A stretch of DNA of 44,660 bases from Lachnospiraceae bacterium (GTDB lineage: Bacteria > Bacillota > Clostridia > Lachnospirales > Lachnospiraceae): positions 1 to 44,660 of the forward strand of contig JAFWDI010000024.1 of assembly GCA_017513125.1 (NCBI GenBank), read 5' to 3'. How positions within the stretch are numbered: the stretch's first letter is position 1; each line of letters starts with the position of its first letter. Position numbers and translations under genes: made by a program. Below are positions 18,052-25,714 of this stretch, piece after piece. Below the pieces are notes generated by a model. That model ran no database searches. It was given only the letters and a program-made list of their open reading frames with translations, and was not told the DNA's origin.

Positions 18052-18533
18052 GAAAAATCTCCCGACAGGCCGATGCTCTTCGGCGAGATCATGATGACCC
18101 TCTCCGAGACCGGCTTCATGTTTCCTCCGACCGCATAGCAGGCTCCGGAAGCGAAATCCATGATCCGCTGCGCGGTCTCGACGCGCACGCCCTCGAGATT
18201 CACGATCACCGCTCTTCCGCTCAGGATCATATCGGTGATGTCCCTGGCGTCATTCACGGAAGAAGGACGGATCATCTCGATCTCCATGCTCCCGCGTCCG
18301 CGGCGGACGGGAGCGGCCTCTCTGCGCGCCTCGGAAATATTCCCCTGGGAGCGTGCGAAACGGGCCGGGCCGTCATCATACGGTTCTTCGCTCACGGGCT
18401 CGGGAGCATATCCGCCGGCGTCGCCGGGATCTTCTTCGTAATCCCCGCCGTCATATTCCGGATCCCAGTTCGCGTCGGGACCTTCCTCGTCCGCGATACC
18501 CGTTTTATTTAAAAATCTGTCCAGCAGCCCCAT
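18048..18533 (-). CDS. sepF: Cell division protein SepF
   Basis: Membrane-tethered FtsZ-binding protein that forms rings and aids septum formation. The N-terminal amphipathic anchor (MGLLDRFLNKTG) is followed by an acidic, Gly/Pro-rich linker (about residues 15-80) and the C-terminal SepF fold (about 85-155) with DARDITDMILSGRAVIVNLEGV, AQRIMDFASGACYAVGG and VIMISP. The start at 18533 has an AGGT site and gives the exact anchor helix; a longer frame adds six residues without merit. Normally sepF lies in the ylm/divIVA cluster. Here it is with DUF1810 and a hypothetical gene, without ylm genes nearby. Confidence 0.93.
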   Translation of the reverse strand: MGLLDRFLNKTGIADEEGPDANWDPEYDGGDYEEDPGDAGGYAPEPVSEEPYDDGPARFARSQGNISEARREAAPVRRGRGSMEIEMIRPSSVNDARDITDMILSGRAVIVNLEGVRVETAQRIMDFASGACYAVGGNMKPVSERVIMISPKSIGLSGDFS

Positions 18534-18597
18534 AAATACCTCACTTTCCAAACTTTTCAGACTCTGTTTCCGACGCCGCTGTCATGCGCCGTCATTC

Positions 18598-18807
18598 TCA
18601 GCTTCCGCGGCGCCGGCTTCCGTCCCTCACGAAAGACACCAGAAACACGACCGCCAGCGCTGCGAACACTGCCGCGAAGACGATCATCACCGGCGATTCC
18701 GGGCGCGTCAGGAGCTCGACCGCCAGAAACACCGCGCAGGCCAGGCCCGACGCGATACCGATGATCAGTTTCAGCGCCCGCAGGAGCGTTTTCGCCGCAT
18801 CCAGCAT
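18598..18807 (-). CDS. Small two-helix membrane protein
   Basis: A 69-residue protein with two hydrophobic segments (LKLIIGIASGLACAVFLAVEL and VMIVFAAVFAALAVVFLVSFV) joined by a short TRPESP loop, and a basic tail RDGSRRRGS. No family was recognised. It starts one base after the stop of the LURP-type gene, so it belongs to the same transcript. The basic C-terminus suggests both ends are in the cytoplasm. Confidence 0.7.
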   Translation of the reverse strand: MLDAAKTLLRALKLIIGIASGLACAVFLAVELLTRPESPVMIVFAAVFAALAVVFLVSFVRDGSRRRGS

Positions 18808-18808
18808 G

Positions 18809-19285
18809 TCAGTTTACACCTCTCGTACATTTCTCGGCGTCGATCGCCAGCGCCAGCATCAGCACGAACAGCGCGTCGGCCGGATTTACCACGTCGATCT
18901 CATAGGTGTCCGTCAGGCGGAACAGCCTCTTCGAGATCACAGCCACCTCGTATCCGCCGGGCGCGAACACCTGATAATCCCAGTTCAGAAGATCCCCGCG
19001 CACGGTCCATCCGTTCATATCGACCGTAAAGCGCGGCCGCAGGACCGTCCACTGTTTCCGGATCTCGCCGATGAATTCTCCTATGTAAAACATCTGGAAC
19101 TTCGGCAGAAACGAGATCACGCGCTCCTTCACGGTCCCGACGTGCCTTCCCGACGCGTCCAGAATGTGCAGCTTATGCCCCCAGGACAGCTGCCCCTCGA
19201 CCGTGTAGGCCAGGCTTCCGTCCTCATACCAGATGTCATAGCTGTCGAACCATGAGAAAAAACGTTGTCTGAACAGCAGCTTCAT
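18809..19285 (-). CDS. LURP-one-related / YxjI-type protein
   Basis: A 158-residue protein with the pattern of the LURP-one-related (tubby-like barrel) family: MKLLFRQRFFSWFDSYDIW, a .AYTVEGQLSWGHKLHILDASGRHVGTVKER-type strand pair (key words VEGQLS, GHKLHI, VGTVKE), and WTVRGDLLNWDYQV. A weak hydrophobic C-terminal stretch (ALFVLMLALAID) is present. GAGGAG precedes the ATG at 19285; the frame 16 codons longer is not supported. The biological role of bacterial members is unknown. It is cotranscribed with the small membrane protein after it and divergent from the beta-lactamase-like gene. Confidence 0.85.
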   Translation of the reverse strand: MKLLFRQRFFSWFDSYDIWYEDGSLAYTVEGQLSWGHKLHILDASGRHVGTVKERVISFLPKFQMFYIGEFIGEIRKQWTVLRPRFTVDMNGWTVRGDLLNWDYQVFAPGGYEVAVISKRLFRLTDTYEIDVVNPADALFVLMLALAIDAEKCTRGVN

Positions 19286-19337
19286 TCCGCACTCCTCTTC
19301 CTGCCGCATCCCGGCTCTATTATCATACATCAAATCA

Positions 19338-19367
19338 TTGTCCGGCTGTGAACGGATTTGCTATACT
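19338..19367 (+). promoter_or_regulatory. Promoter of the beta-lactamase-like gene
   Basis: TTGTCC (19338-19343) and TATACT (19362-19367) with an 18-base spacer. The expected transcription start (about 19374) falls on the first base of the GGGAGG ribosome site, giving a leader of about 14 bases. Confidence 0.6.
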
Positions 19368-19387
19368 TTTTTCGGGAGGACAATGCC

Positions 19388-20278
19388 ATGGCCGTAAAAG
19401 AACTCGTCGAAGCCGCGAAAAGCGAACAGATCGTCCTGAACTATGTGCAGGTCCGCCGGGGAAGCGATATCGTCGAAGACTGGGGCCGGCTGGCCTCGAA
19501 GACGCGCCTGAACACCTGGTCCGCGAGCAAAAGCTTCATCTCCGCCGCGGTCGGGATCGCGATGGACGAGGGGCTCGTGACATTGGAAGACAGGCTTTCC
19601 GACGCGTTCCCCGAGTACATGCCGGCGGAACCGCAGAAAAGCCTGGCGGAACTCACCGTACGCGACATGCTGACGATGACGACAGGGCTGGCCGGACCGC
19701 TGTTTTTCGGAGATGATCCGGAGCGGTACGCTACGCAGGACTGGATCGCGTATTTCTTCGCGCAGGACTTCCCGCATCCGAACGGGGAGCGCTTCCTCTA
19801 CTCGAACTTCAACACCTACATGCTCGCTTGTCTGCTCGAGCGGAAGGCAGGCATGCCGTTCATGGAGTTCGCACGGCCGCGGCTGTTTACGCCGATCGGC
19901 ATCCTGAGCCCGGACTGGACCGTTTGTCCCGGCGGGCACGTCCATGCCGCGAACGGGCTGTACATCACGATCGACGAGCTCGCGAATTTCGGGCAGATGC
20001 TGCTGCAGGGCGGCGTGTTCGGCGGGCGGCGTGTGGTCTCCGCGGAATATCTCCGCGAAGCCGTGCGAGATCAGATGCCCCCGACGGAGAAGAACGTAAA
20101 GTACGGCTGGCAGTTCTGGCTCCCCGAAGACGAGAGCTATTATTACGCTTCAGGCAAATTCGGACAGTACTGCATCGTACTGCCCGAAAAAGACGCTGTG
20201 ATCGCGGTCCAGTCGTTCGACAGCCGCGAGCGCGAGATCCTGCCGCTGATCGAGGAGTTCGTGATCGCGGAACTGTGA
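19388..20278 (+). CDS. Serine hydrolase, beta-lactamase (class C/PBP4-like) fold
   Basis: A 296-residue protein of the beta-lactamase-related serine hydrolase group. The nucleophile motif SASK (Ser45, Lys48) and the second motif YSN (Tyr138) are clear; a late SGKFGQ plays the part of the third motif. TVRDMLTMTTGL and PGGHVHAANGLYITIDELANFGQMLL (key words ANGLYIT, FGQMLL) are typical of esterases of this fold. No signal peptide is seen, so it is probably cytosolic and more likely an esterase or peptidase than an antibiotic-resistance enzyme. The start at 19388 follows GGGAGG by eight bases; an upstream ATG ten codons earlier lies within the promoter region. Confidence 0.9.
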   Translation: MAVKELVEAAKSEQIVLNYVQVRRGSDIVEDWGRLASKTRLNTWSASKSFISAAVGIAMDEGLVTLEDRLSDAFPEYMPAEPQKSLAELTVRDMLTMTTGLAGPLFFGDDPERYATQDWIAYFFAQDFPHPNGERFLYSNFNTYMLACLLERKAGMPFMEFARPRLFTPIGILSPDWTVCPGGHVHAANGLYITIDELANFGQMLLQGGVFGGRRVVSAEYLREAVRDQMPPTEKNVKYGWQFWLPEDESYYYASGKFGQYCIVLPEKDAVIAVQSFDSREREILPLIEEFVIAEL

Positions 20279-20335
20279 GCAGCCGGGGCTTTCATGCGCC
20301 CGTCTGTCATCCGACCGCGGCCGCCGGCTCTTCGC

Positions 20336-20440
20336 TCACTCTTCGCTCACATACTCCAGGTAATCCGCCTCGCTCGCGAACAGCATGTACGCGCCCTCGA
20401 CGTAACCCATGAAACCGTCGTTCGTCACATATCCCTTCAT
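20336..20440 (-). CDS. 34-residue Tyr/Gly-rich microprotein
   Basis: Reading the minus strand from ATG 20440 gives 34 residues: MKGYVTNDGFMGYVEGAY then MLFASEADYLEYVSEE. A strong GGAGGTC site lies 5 bases before the ATG. The sequence is acidic, rich in Tyr, Gly and Glu, and has no Cys or transmembrane stretch. The GYV..DGFMGYV..AYMLFASE pattern resembles short uncharacterised proteins I recall from Clostridia, but I cannot confirm this. It is too short for routine gene calling. Its neighbours are the convergent beta-lactamase-like gene and, upstream, a terminator ending the nucleotidyltransferase gene, so it needs its own promoter in 20441-20528. Confidence 0.7.
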   Translation of the reverse strand: MKGYVTNDGFMGYVEGAYMLFASEADYLEYVSEE

Positions 20441-20528
20441 GTTCAGACCTCCTTTTCGAACCGGCGGTCCGGCCGCCGGGAAAACCGTTTCTTAACTGTC
20501 CGAACACATTCTCGCAAAAACAGAGTAC

Positions 20529-20565
20529 AAAAAAACTCCCTCGCAGAGCAGGTCTGTCGAGGGAG
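20529..20565 (-). terminator. Terminator after the nucleotidyltransferase gene
   Basis: CTCCCTCG (20536-20543) pairs with CGAGGGAG (20558-20565) and is followed on the minus strand by a run of seven T. It lies 34 bases after the nucleotidyltransferase stop. Confidence 0.85.
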
Positions 20566-20598
20566 CTTTTCTCGTCATTTTCCGGAGTGTGCGGGCTG

Positions 20599-21216
20599 TC
20601 ATCGACTGTCCGGGACCGCCTCCAGATACTCCACCCACGCGGCCAATGCCGACTGTGAAAACTCCTTCAGCGCCGCCGCGCAGAGCCGGAAGCCCTCCGG
20701 ATCGTCCCGTTCCATCCTGCGCAGGGTCTTCTTCGGGCCGAAATACCGCTCGCCGCGCAGATCGCACCAGATCTCCAGACTGTCGGTCAGGAGCCAGTGC
20801 CACCGGTAATATCCCTCCGCGTCCCCGCGGCCGGTGCGCAGGAGCATCTTCCGGCACCACTCGACTTCCTGCATCTTTTCTTCTTTCGACTTCGGCGGAA
20901 AGCCCTCGACGTACGTCCTCACGGCTTCCTTCAGCCGTGCGGCGGTTCCGTCCCGGTCCAGCGCGATCTCTCCGTCGTAAACCTGTACGAGATCCGCAGG
21001 GTCATACTCCGCGCGGAACGTCTCCGGCGGATAAACGAACACATCGAGCTGCGTGCCGTCCACGACCGAAACATCATGGACCGCCTCGCGCTCCGCGATG
21101 ACCAGCGCATCGAAATCGCTGTGCGCGTTCGCGCTGCCGTCCGCGAAAGATCCGTAGACGATCACGGCTTCGGGATCGTAAGTCTTTCTGATATATTCGA
21201 GGATCGCGTCTTTCAT
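20599..21216 (-). CDS. Nucleotidyltransferase-domain protein
   Basis: A 205-residue protein with the polymerase-beta-like nucleotidyltransferase motif GSFADGS (residues 22-28) followed by SDFD (Asp34, Asp36), and a third acidic position in TQLDVFV. The C-terminal half is helical with many Trp, Arg and Glu residues (WCRKMLLRTG, YRWHWLLTDSLEIWCDLRG), as in KNT-like or MNT-like proteins. It could be an aminoglycoside-type adenylyltransferase relative or an antitoxin-like MNT protein, but no HEPN partner gene is adjacent. The start at 21216 has GGGA eight bases upstream; the longer frame has no ribosome site. It follows the HAD gene by 43 bases. Confidence 0.85.
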   Translation of the reverse strand: MKDAILEYIRKTYDPEAVIVYGSFADGSANAHSDFDALVIAEREAVHDVSVVDGTQLDVFVYPPETFRAEYDPADLVQVYDGEIALDRDGTAARLKEAVRTYVEGFPPKSKEEKMQEVEWCRKMLLRTGRGDAEGYYRWHWLLTDSLEIWCDLRGERYFGPKKTLRRMERDDPEGFRLCAAALKEFSQSALAAWVEYLEAVPDSR

Positions 21217-21259
21217 CGCCATAGTCCCTTTACCGAAGTCCTTTCGTTCCGCGCTTCCT

Positions 21260-21970
21260 TCAGCACAGAGGTTCCAATGCCCGCCGCACGTCATCCAGCG
21301 ACCCCAGGACCGCAGCCGCCTTCCCGTACATCTCATCCGTCGCCGGCAGCAGATCCGGCACCATGATCACAGGGATGCCTCCGGCGTGCGCCGCGCGCAC
21401 TCCGTTATAGGAGTCCTCGAGCACCAGAGCGTCCTCCGGTGCGATCCCCAAAAGCTCGCAGGCGCGCAGGAAAATGTCAGGCGCGGGCTTGCTCCGGCTG
21501 ACCTGATCTCCGCCGACCACGGTTCGGAAAAAACGCAGAATGTCTTCCGCCGCAAGCTCCTCCCTGACGATCTCCGTCGGGGTCGAGGACGCGACCGCCG
21601 CGGGAATGCCTTCTTCTTCGAGGAACGACAGCAGTCCCCGGACTCCCGGCTTCAGCGGAACGCCGGCCGAACCGTAAAGATCCCTGTATGCGCGGATCTT
21701 CTCCTGCGAGATGCGGTCATAAGGAAGATCCGGCCCGTACCGTTCCAGAAACACCTCCCGCGTGCGCTCCCGGTTCGATCCGATCACGCTCAGGCAGGTC
21801 TCGCGGAAGCCCTCCGGCAGCGGCAGGCCGAGCCGCTCCATGGCGGCGTCCCAACACCGGAGGACCGCGCCTTCGGAGTCAATGATCACACCGTCCAGAT
21901 CGAATATGACGCCGGCCGGGCGGCCGATCCCGCTTCGGGATCCGGGCAATACTTTTTCCGCAGGGTTCAT
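21260..21970 (-). CDS. HAD hydrolase, beta-phosphoglucomutase-like (subfamily IA)
   Basis: A 236-residue cytosolic phosphatase or phosphomutase. Motif I is FDLDGVIIDSE (Asp24 nucleophile, Asp26 acid), motif II is in AVASSTP, the motif III lysine is in SRSKPAPDIFL, and motif IV is VLEDSYNGVRAA. The helical cap between residues about 35 and 100 is of the C1 type. Known relatives act on sugar phosphates. AAAGGAG precedes the ATG. It is upstream of the nucleotidyltransferase and probably cotranscribed with it. Confidence 0.93.
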   Translation of the reverse strand: MNPAEKVLPGSRSGIGRPAGVIFDLDGVIIDSEGAVLRCWDAAMERLGLPLPEGFRETCLSVIGSNRERTREVFLERYGPDLPYDRISQEKIRAYRDLYGSAGVPLKPGVRGLLSFLEEEGIPAAVASSTPTEIVREELAAEDILRFFRTVVGGDQVSRSKPAPDIFLRACELLGIAPEDALVLEDSYNGVRAAHAGGIPVIMVPDLLPATDEMYGKAAAVLGSLDDVRRALEPLC

Positions 21971-21996
21971 CGCAGGCTCCTTTCCCCGCGATTATA

Positions 21997-22278
21997 TCAC
22001 CGCAGGTCCCGCTCGAAAAACCCGCAGTTTTCCCTTCCGTCACACACGCGCTCCGGCTTTCGGGCCGGATACGCGTACGCGCCGCAGAAAATACTGCGAT
22101 GATCGGTAATGTAAAACTTCCCCGCGGTCATGTGACAACGGCGCAGACAGTATCTGCACTGCGCACAGTCTCCGTGCATCTCGTCGTAAAGCGCGGTCTC
22201 CGCCCGGTAACGCGCCTCGGCAGACATTTCCCGCCTGCGCGCAGCCGGAACGATTCCGCCCGGCAGCGCCGCCTTCAT
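21997..22278 (-). CDS. Cys-rich small protein of unknown function
   Basis: A 93-residue protein with seven to eight cysteines: CAQCRYCLRRC at residues 38-48 (C-x2-C-x2-C-x3-C), then single cysteines at about 65, 79 and 85 (IFCGAY, RVCDGRENCGFF). The pattern suggests zinc or iron-sulfur binding, but no family was recognised. The longest frame begins far upstream, but that N-terminal part looks like a shadow. The ATG at 22278 overlaps the stop of a 26-residue membrane microprotein by four bases (ATGA), which fixes the start. The HAD gene follows 27 bases later, so all may share one transcript. Confidence 0.7.
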   Translation of the reverse strand: MKAALPGGIVPAARRREMSAEARYRAETALYDEMHGDCAQCRYCLRRCHMTAGKFYITDHRSIFCGAYAYPARKPERVCDGRENCGFFERDLR

Positions 22279-22355
22279 CGGCACACCGCCAGTGCGATCG
22301 ACACGATCATAATGATCATCATAAAGATCACCGCAAATGTCATCGTCTGCTTCAT
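22275..22355 (-). CDS. 26-residue single-helix membrane microprotein
   Basis: ATG at 22355 is preceded by GGGAGGT at ideal distance and opens a 26-codon frame: MKQTMTFAVIFMMIIMIVSI then ALAVCR. Almost the whole chain is one hydrophobic helix with a basic residue at each end. Its TGA overlaps the ATG of the Cys-rich gene by four bases, the coupling used between other gene pairs in this window. Length and shape resemble small transporter-regulating peptides such as KdpF, but no such transporter is adjacent. The function is unknown. Confidence 0.65.
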   Translation of the reverse strand: MKQTMTFAVIFMMIIMIVSIALAVCR

Positions 22356-22492
22356 GGAACACCTCCCGCGATCGAATATCCGCTCCCGGACATCCGGAAG
22401 CGCATGCCTTTCTGTTTCTTTCGTTTTTTATTTTCCCGAAACAGGTGTCCCAAAAACTCCCCTCGCAGCTCCCGCGGATTCCGAAAAAGCGC

Positions 22493-22524
22493 AAAAAAAG
22501 CGCTCCGGAGATCCTCCGAAGCGC
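22493..22524 (-). terminator. Terminator after the small membrane protein gene
   Basis: GCGCTTCGGA and TCCGGAGCGC form a near-perfect 10-11 bp stem with a 4-base loop, followed on the minus strand by seven T. It lies 65 bases after the stop at 22590. The stretch 22356-22492 otherwise holds only the leader of the 26-residue gene. Confidence 0.85.
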
Positions 22525-22589
22525 ATACCGGCATGCCCGTGCATGCATTGAAAACATTTCCTTCACGCGCTCCCGGCCGGGAGCGGGCT

Positions 22590-22811
22590 TCAGATCAAAA
22601 AGCCGAACAGAGTGACCAGCCCGAACACCAGAAGCACGGGGACCGCGAAAACCAGCAGCCCCGCCAGGCCGAGACCGATCACGATCACAGGCACCAGCAC
22701 CATCCCCGCCAGCACGAAGATCTTCACTGCCGCGCGGATCAATGCGAAGACCAGTCCCAGAAAGACCAGGACCGCGAGCACCGCTACGACCAATGTCAGC
22801 ATATTTCTCAC
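22590..22811 (-). CDS. Small hydrophobic membrane protein
   Basis: A 73-residue, almost entirely hydrophobic protein with two to three helices (LTLVVAVLAVLVFLGLVFAL, IFVLAGMVLVPVIVIGLGLA, LLVFAVPVLLVFGLVTLFGF). No family was recognised. AGGAGGTGA is placed 5 bases before the ATG. A perfect TATAAT on the minus strand (22823-22828) lies only 11 bases before the start, so if used the transcript would begin at the ribosome site. It has its own terminator and looks monocistronic. Confidence 0.7.
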   Translation of the reverse strand: MRNMLTLVVAVLAVLVFLGLVFALIRAAVKIFVLAGMVLVPVIVIGLGLAGLLVFAVPVLLVFGLVTLFGFLI

Positions 22812-22913
22812 CTCCTGCGATCATTATACAGGAAGCGGGCGCCGGTCATTTTCATACTTTTCTGACGGATATCTGACATTTTCCTCACAGTCCGCGCGAG
22901 ACGCCCTCGCGGT

Positions 22914-23465
22914 TCAGACGACGAGCTTTCCGAAATACACGGTGTCCACGCCGGGCCCGCGGTCATCCTTCAGCACGCAGAGTTCCCGGAAACCGTGCCG
23001 CGGAAGCATCGCCATCTGCGCCTCGTTCGTCGACCAGGTGCGCGTCGTCACGGCGGGACAGCCGAAACGCTTCGTCATCTCGTCCATCATGTCATAAAGC
23101 GCGCCCATGATGCCGCGCTCCCGCCAGGTGTGCTTCACGCATGCGGTCGTCATGTAGAGCGAGGGATTGTACTCCGGGCCCATCTTCTCATACTCGTAGC
23201 CGGTCCGGAACGTCATAAACCCGACCATCTCGTCCCCGACGTAGGTCAGCAGAAACTCCTGCCGGATCATCTCGTCAAAATACGCGCGCGGTCCCTCATC
23301 GCTGACCTCACCGGTGTTCGCCTCAAAAGTCTTCTGATAGGAGCTCTGTCTCTGCGACAGCGGCGGATAAAAGTCCCCGTCGCACATTTTCAGGATCTCC
23401 CAGATGTCCGCGCGTTCCGCCTCGTTCAATGCCTCCGGGCTCCGATAGACCGTCCTCGTCTCCAC
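22914..23465 (-). CDS. GNAT family N-acetyltransferase
   Basis: A 183-residue acyl-CoA-dependent acetyltransferase. The acetyl-CoA pyrophosphate loop is RERGIMGALYDMM (R-x-x-G-x-G/A type), preceded by the beta strand LYMTTACVKHTW; the core strand LLTYVGDEMVGFMTFR and a terminal VDTVYFGKL are typical. The substrate is unknown. The best start is GTG at 23465, with AAGGAG five bases upstream; a longer frame beginning 16 codons earlier has no ribosome site. It begins 63 bases after the KAP-methyltransferase gene on the same strand and may share its transcript. Confidence 0.88.
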   Translation of the reverse strand: METRTVYRSPEALNEAERADIWEILKMCDGDFYPPLSQRQSSYQKTFEANTGEVSDEGPRAYFDEMIRQEFLLTYVGDEMVGFMTFRTGYEYEKMGPEYNPSLYMTTACVKHTWRERGIMGALYDMMDEMTKRFGCPAVTTRTWSTNEAQMAMLPRHGFRELCVLKDDRGPGVDTVYFGKLVV

Positions 23466-23528
23466 ATTATCTCCTTCCGCCTTTCCGGCGTCCTGTCGTT
23501 CTCCGTGTTCCATGCGCCGTGCGGCGCT

Positions 23529-25652
23529 TCACTTCCCGGGCCGCTTCGCGAAAATGTACAGTCTGCTCACCGTAACTTCCGCGAGATCCGACGCGCAGAT
23601 CTCCCGGAAGCGCTCCTTCAAAGCTTCGAAATGCTCATCCGTCAGCACAGTCCTGTACGCGGTCAGACTGGCCGCGATGAACGCTTCGGTCAATGCTTCG
23701 TCCGCCGCCCGATACGTCACATCCTGCTCGACACGGATCTCCTCGAAGCCGCAGTCGGCGAGCAGCTGTTCCATCTCGCGCTTATCCGGATAATATACCG
23801 GCAGCGTCCACCGCTCGTAATACTTTTCATACCCCAGCTCACGGATCGCGCGTCTGGCCGCGGCGTGATACTGCTCGTAGGTGCCGCGCGCCCCCTGATG
23901 GACCGCCAGATCTCCGCCGGGCCGCAGCGCCCGGAACAGGGCGGCATAAACGCGGCTTCCGACCCAGTGCAGCGCAGCGTTCGAAAAGACCAGATCGTAC
24001 TTCGCGGTACCGGAGATCTGCGCAGCATCCTCCAGCAGGAATTCCACGTGCCCTTTCGGCGGCACGGGCATTTCCTGCACCGTCCGGTCGAAATGCCCGA
24101 TCGCGACGTTCAGCTGCGACTTCGAAGTATCGATCGCGGTCACGATCATCGAAGGGTTTTTCTCCCACATTTCGATCGTGGTCTTTCCGTTTCCGCATCC
24201 CACGTCGAGGACCGTGCGGTAGGCGGAGAAGTCACCGATCTTCGCGATCAGCATATTGCCCTGCTGCTTCTGGATATCCGAATGCGCATCGTACGCGCGG
24301 CCGTCGTAAAGCGAATTCCCGGCCTGTACGGAATGCCCGACCATCAGGTTCAGCAGTGAGAACAGGTCTCCGAAGACTTCTCCGTCACGCAGGCAGCGTT
24401 CCTGGATCTGCTCGTACATCTCCAGGAGGCGGAAGATCCGGTAAAAATTCTTTTTCATCAGATCATCGTCCTGATACATCAGGTAGATGCGCTGTTTCCA
24501 GGGTGAGTTCAGCCCGTAGAAATCGATCACTTCCTGAGGGATCTCCACGTGCAGCGCGCTGTTCCACTGATTCAGGCTCTGCCGTTCCGCGAGCATCAGA
24601 TAGATGCGGGGAAAACACTTCTGGAACACGATCAGCAGGAGCTCCATCAGCTGGTAATCCGGACGGTCGTTGGCCTTTCCGTCCAGAAGGTCCATCGCCT
24701 GGAACATGTTCAGGACCGACTTCATCGTGCGCGGGTTTTTCCGCGTCGCCAGCGTAAAGATCGTCTCGATCTCATCGATATGCGTCACGTAATCATGCGG
24801 CCGTGCGAAAAAGCCGATGCGCTTCAGCTGCTCCTGCAGGTAGTTCCGAATGCGGTAACTCTCCATAGGGACGCGGAACGGAAGCTGGATGAGCTTATCG
24901 AAGAAATCCCTCGCGATATCCCGGCTCCCGGCGACCGAACGTCCGTATTTGAGTTCGATGCCGTTCTCGATCACTTCATAATCGACCGCCACCACGAATA
25001 TGCATTTCCGCATTTCAAACAGAATCTTCATGGACTCCATCAGCGTGACCGCCATCTGCGGCGTCAGCCGGTCCAGATCATCCACGAAGATCACGAACGC
25101 CCGGCATGAATCGTCCTGCATGATGACACGCTCGAGATCGGCCTTGTTCTGCAGCAGGGAATTCGTGTTCCGCATGAAGTTTCCGGCGAGGGAGCGGACA
25201 TTGTCCAGAGTCTCGCCGCCGACATTGATCACGTTCAGCACGACCTTCGCGAGCGTGTCCGCAGCCTCCTTCGCCACCGCTTTCCGTCCCTCGGCGACAT
25301 GCGACCGCTGCAGTTCCTCGAAATGCTCCGACATCTGATAAATGATGCTCTTCGTCAGCTGGTTCACGGCCTGATCGAAGTCGTCTTCGAGGAAGAATTC
25401 CCAGGCATTGATCGTGATCGGCTCGAAACGCTCGCTGTCCGGCAGCTTCGGGTCGCACAGCTGCTGGCGGATCAGATTCATAAACGAAGACTTCCCGCAG
25501 CCCCATTCTCCCTGGAGAGCGATCGTGATCGGTGTCTCGCTGTTCCGGATGAACGCACAGAGCGCGTCGATGTAGGGAGAGACCCAGAAGCGGTCCTCCT
25601 CAATGGTGCGGATGGGCATGTCGGTGTAAGGTGTCGGTGCCGGGTGGCTCAT
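23529..25652 (-). CDS. KAP-type P-loop NTPase fused to a SAM-dependent methyltransferase
   Basis: A 707-residue two-part protein. The N-terminal part (about 25-430) is a KAP NTPase: Walker A GEWGCGKS (48-55), the KAP-typical FEPITINAWEFF, Walker B FVIFVDDLDRL (186-196) and RDFFDKLIQLPFRVP (248-262). No strongly hydrophobic membrane insertion is evident, unlike many KAP proteins. The C-terminal part (about 450-707) is a class I methyltransferase, with motif I LDVGCGNG (482-489), an acidic AIDTSK and YDLVFSNAALHWV, which most resembles trans-aconitate or malonyl-ACP methyltransferases. The start at 25652 has CAGGAG seven bases upstream. The frame is continuous through the junction. KAP proteins include phage-exclusion factors such as PifA; this domain pair was not recognised as a known architecture. 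Cellular role unknown. Confidence 0.9.
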   Translation of the reverse strand: MSHPAPTPYTDMPIRTIEEDRFWVSPYIDALCAFIRNSETPITIALQGEWGCGKSSFMNLIRQQLCDPKLPDSERFEPITINAWEFFLEDDFDQAVNQLTKSIIYQMSEHFEELQRSHVAEGRKAVAKEAADTLAKVVLNVINVGGETLDNVRSLAGNFMRNTNSLLQNKADLERVIMQDDSCRAFVIFVDDLDRLTPQMAVTLMESMKILFEMRKCIFVVAVDYEVIENGIELKYGRSVAGSRDIARDFFDKLIQLPFRVPMESYRIRNYLQEQLKRIGFFARPHDYVTHIDEIETIFTLATRKNPRTMKSVLNMFQAMDLLDGKANDRPDYQLMELLLIVFQKCFPRIYLMLAERQSLNQWNSALHVEIPQEVIDFYGLNSPWKQRIYLMYQDDDLMKKNFYRIFRLLEMYEQIQERCLRDGEVFGDLFSLLNLMVGHSVQAGNSLYDGRAYDAHSDIQKQQGNMLIAKIGDFSAYRTVLDVGCGNGKTTIEMWEKNPSMIVTAIDTSKSQLNVAIGHFDRTVQEMPVPPKGHVEFLLEDAAQISGTAKYDLVFSNAALHWVGSRVYAALFRALRPGGDLAVHQGARGTYEQYHAAARRAIRELGYEKYYERWTLPVYYPDKREMEQLLADCGFEEIRVEQDVTYRAADEALTEAFIAASLTAYRTVLTDEHFEALKERFREICASDLAEVTVSRLYIFAKRPGK

Positions 25653-25714
25653 GTCAATGCTCCTGTCGGTACTGCGGGATCGGACGGTGCCGTCCGCGCT
25701 CTTCTGGCTTCCAT

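Noticed and set aside
21997..22824. 275-codon frame extending the Cys-rich protein upstream
   Set aside because: The added part overlaps a terminator, the 26-residue gene and the 73-residue membrane gene, and is low-quality Gly/Arg sequence.
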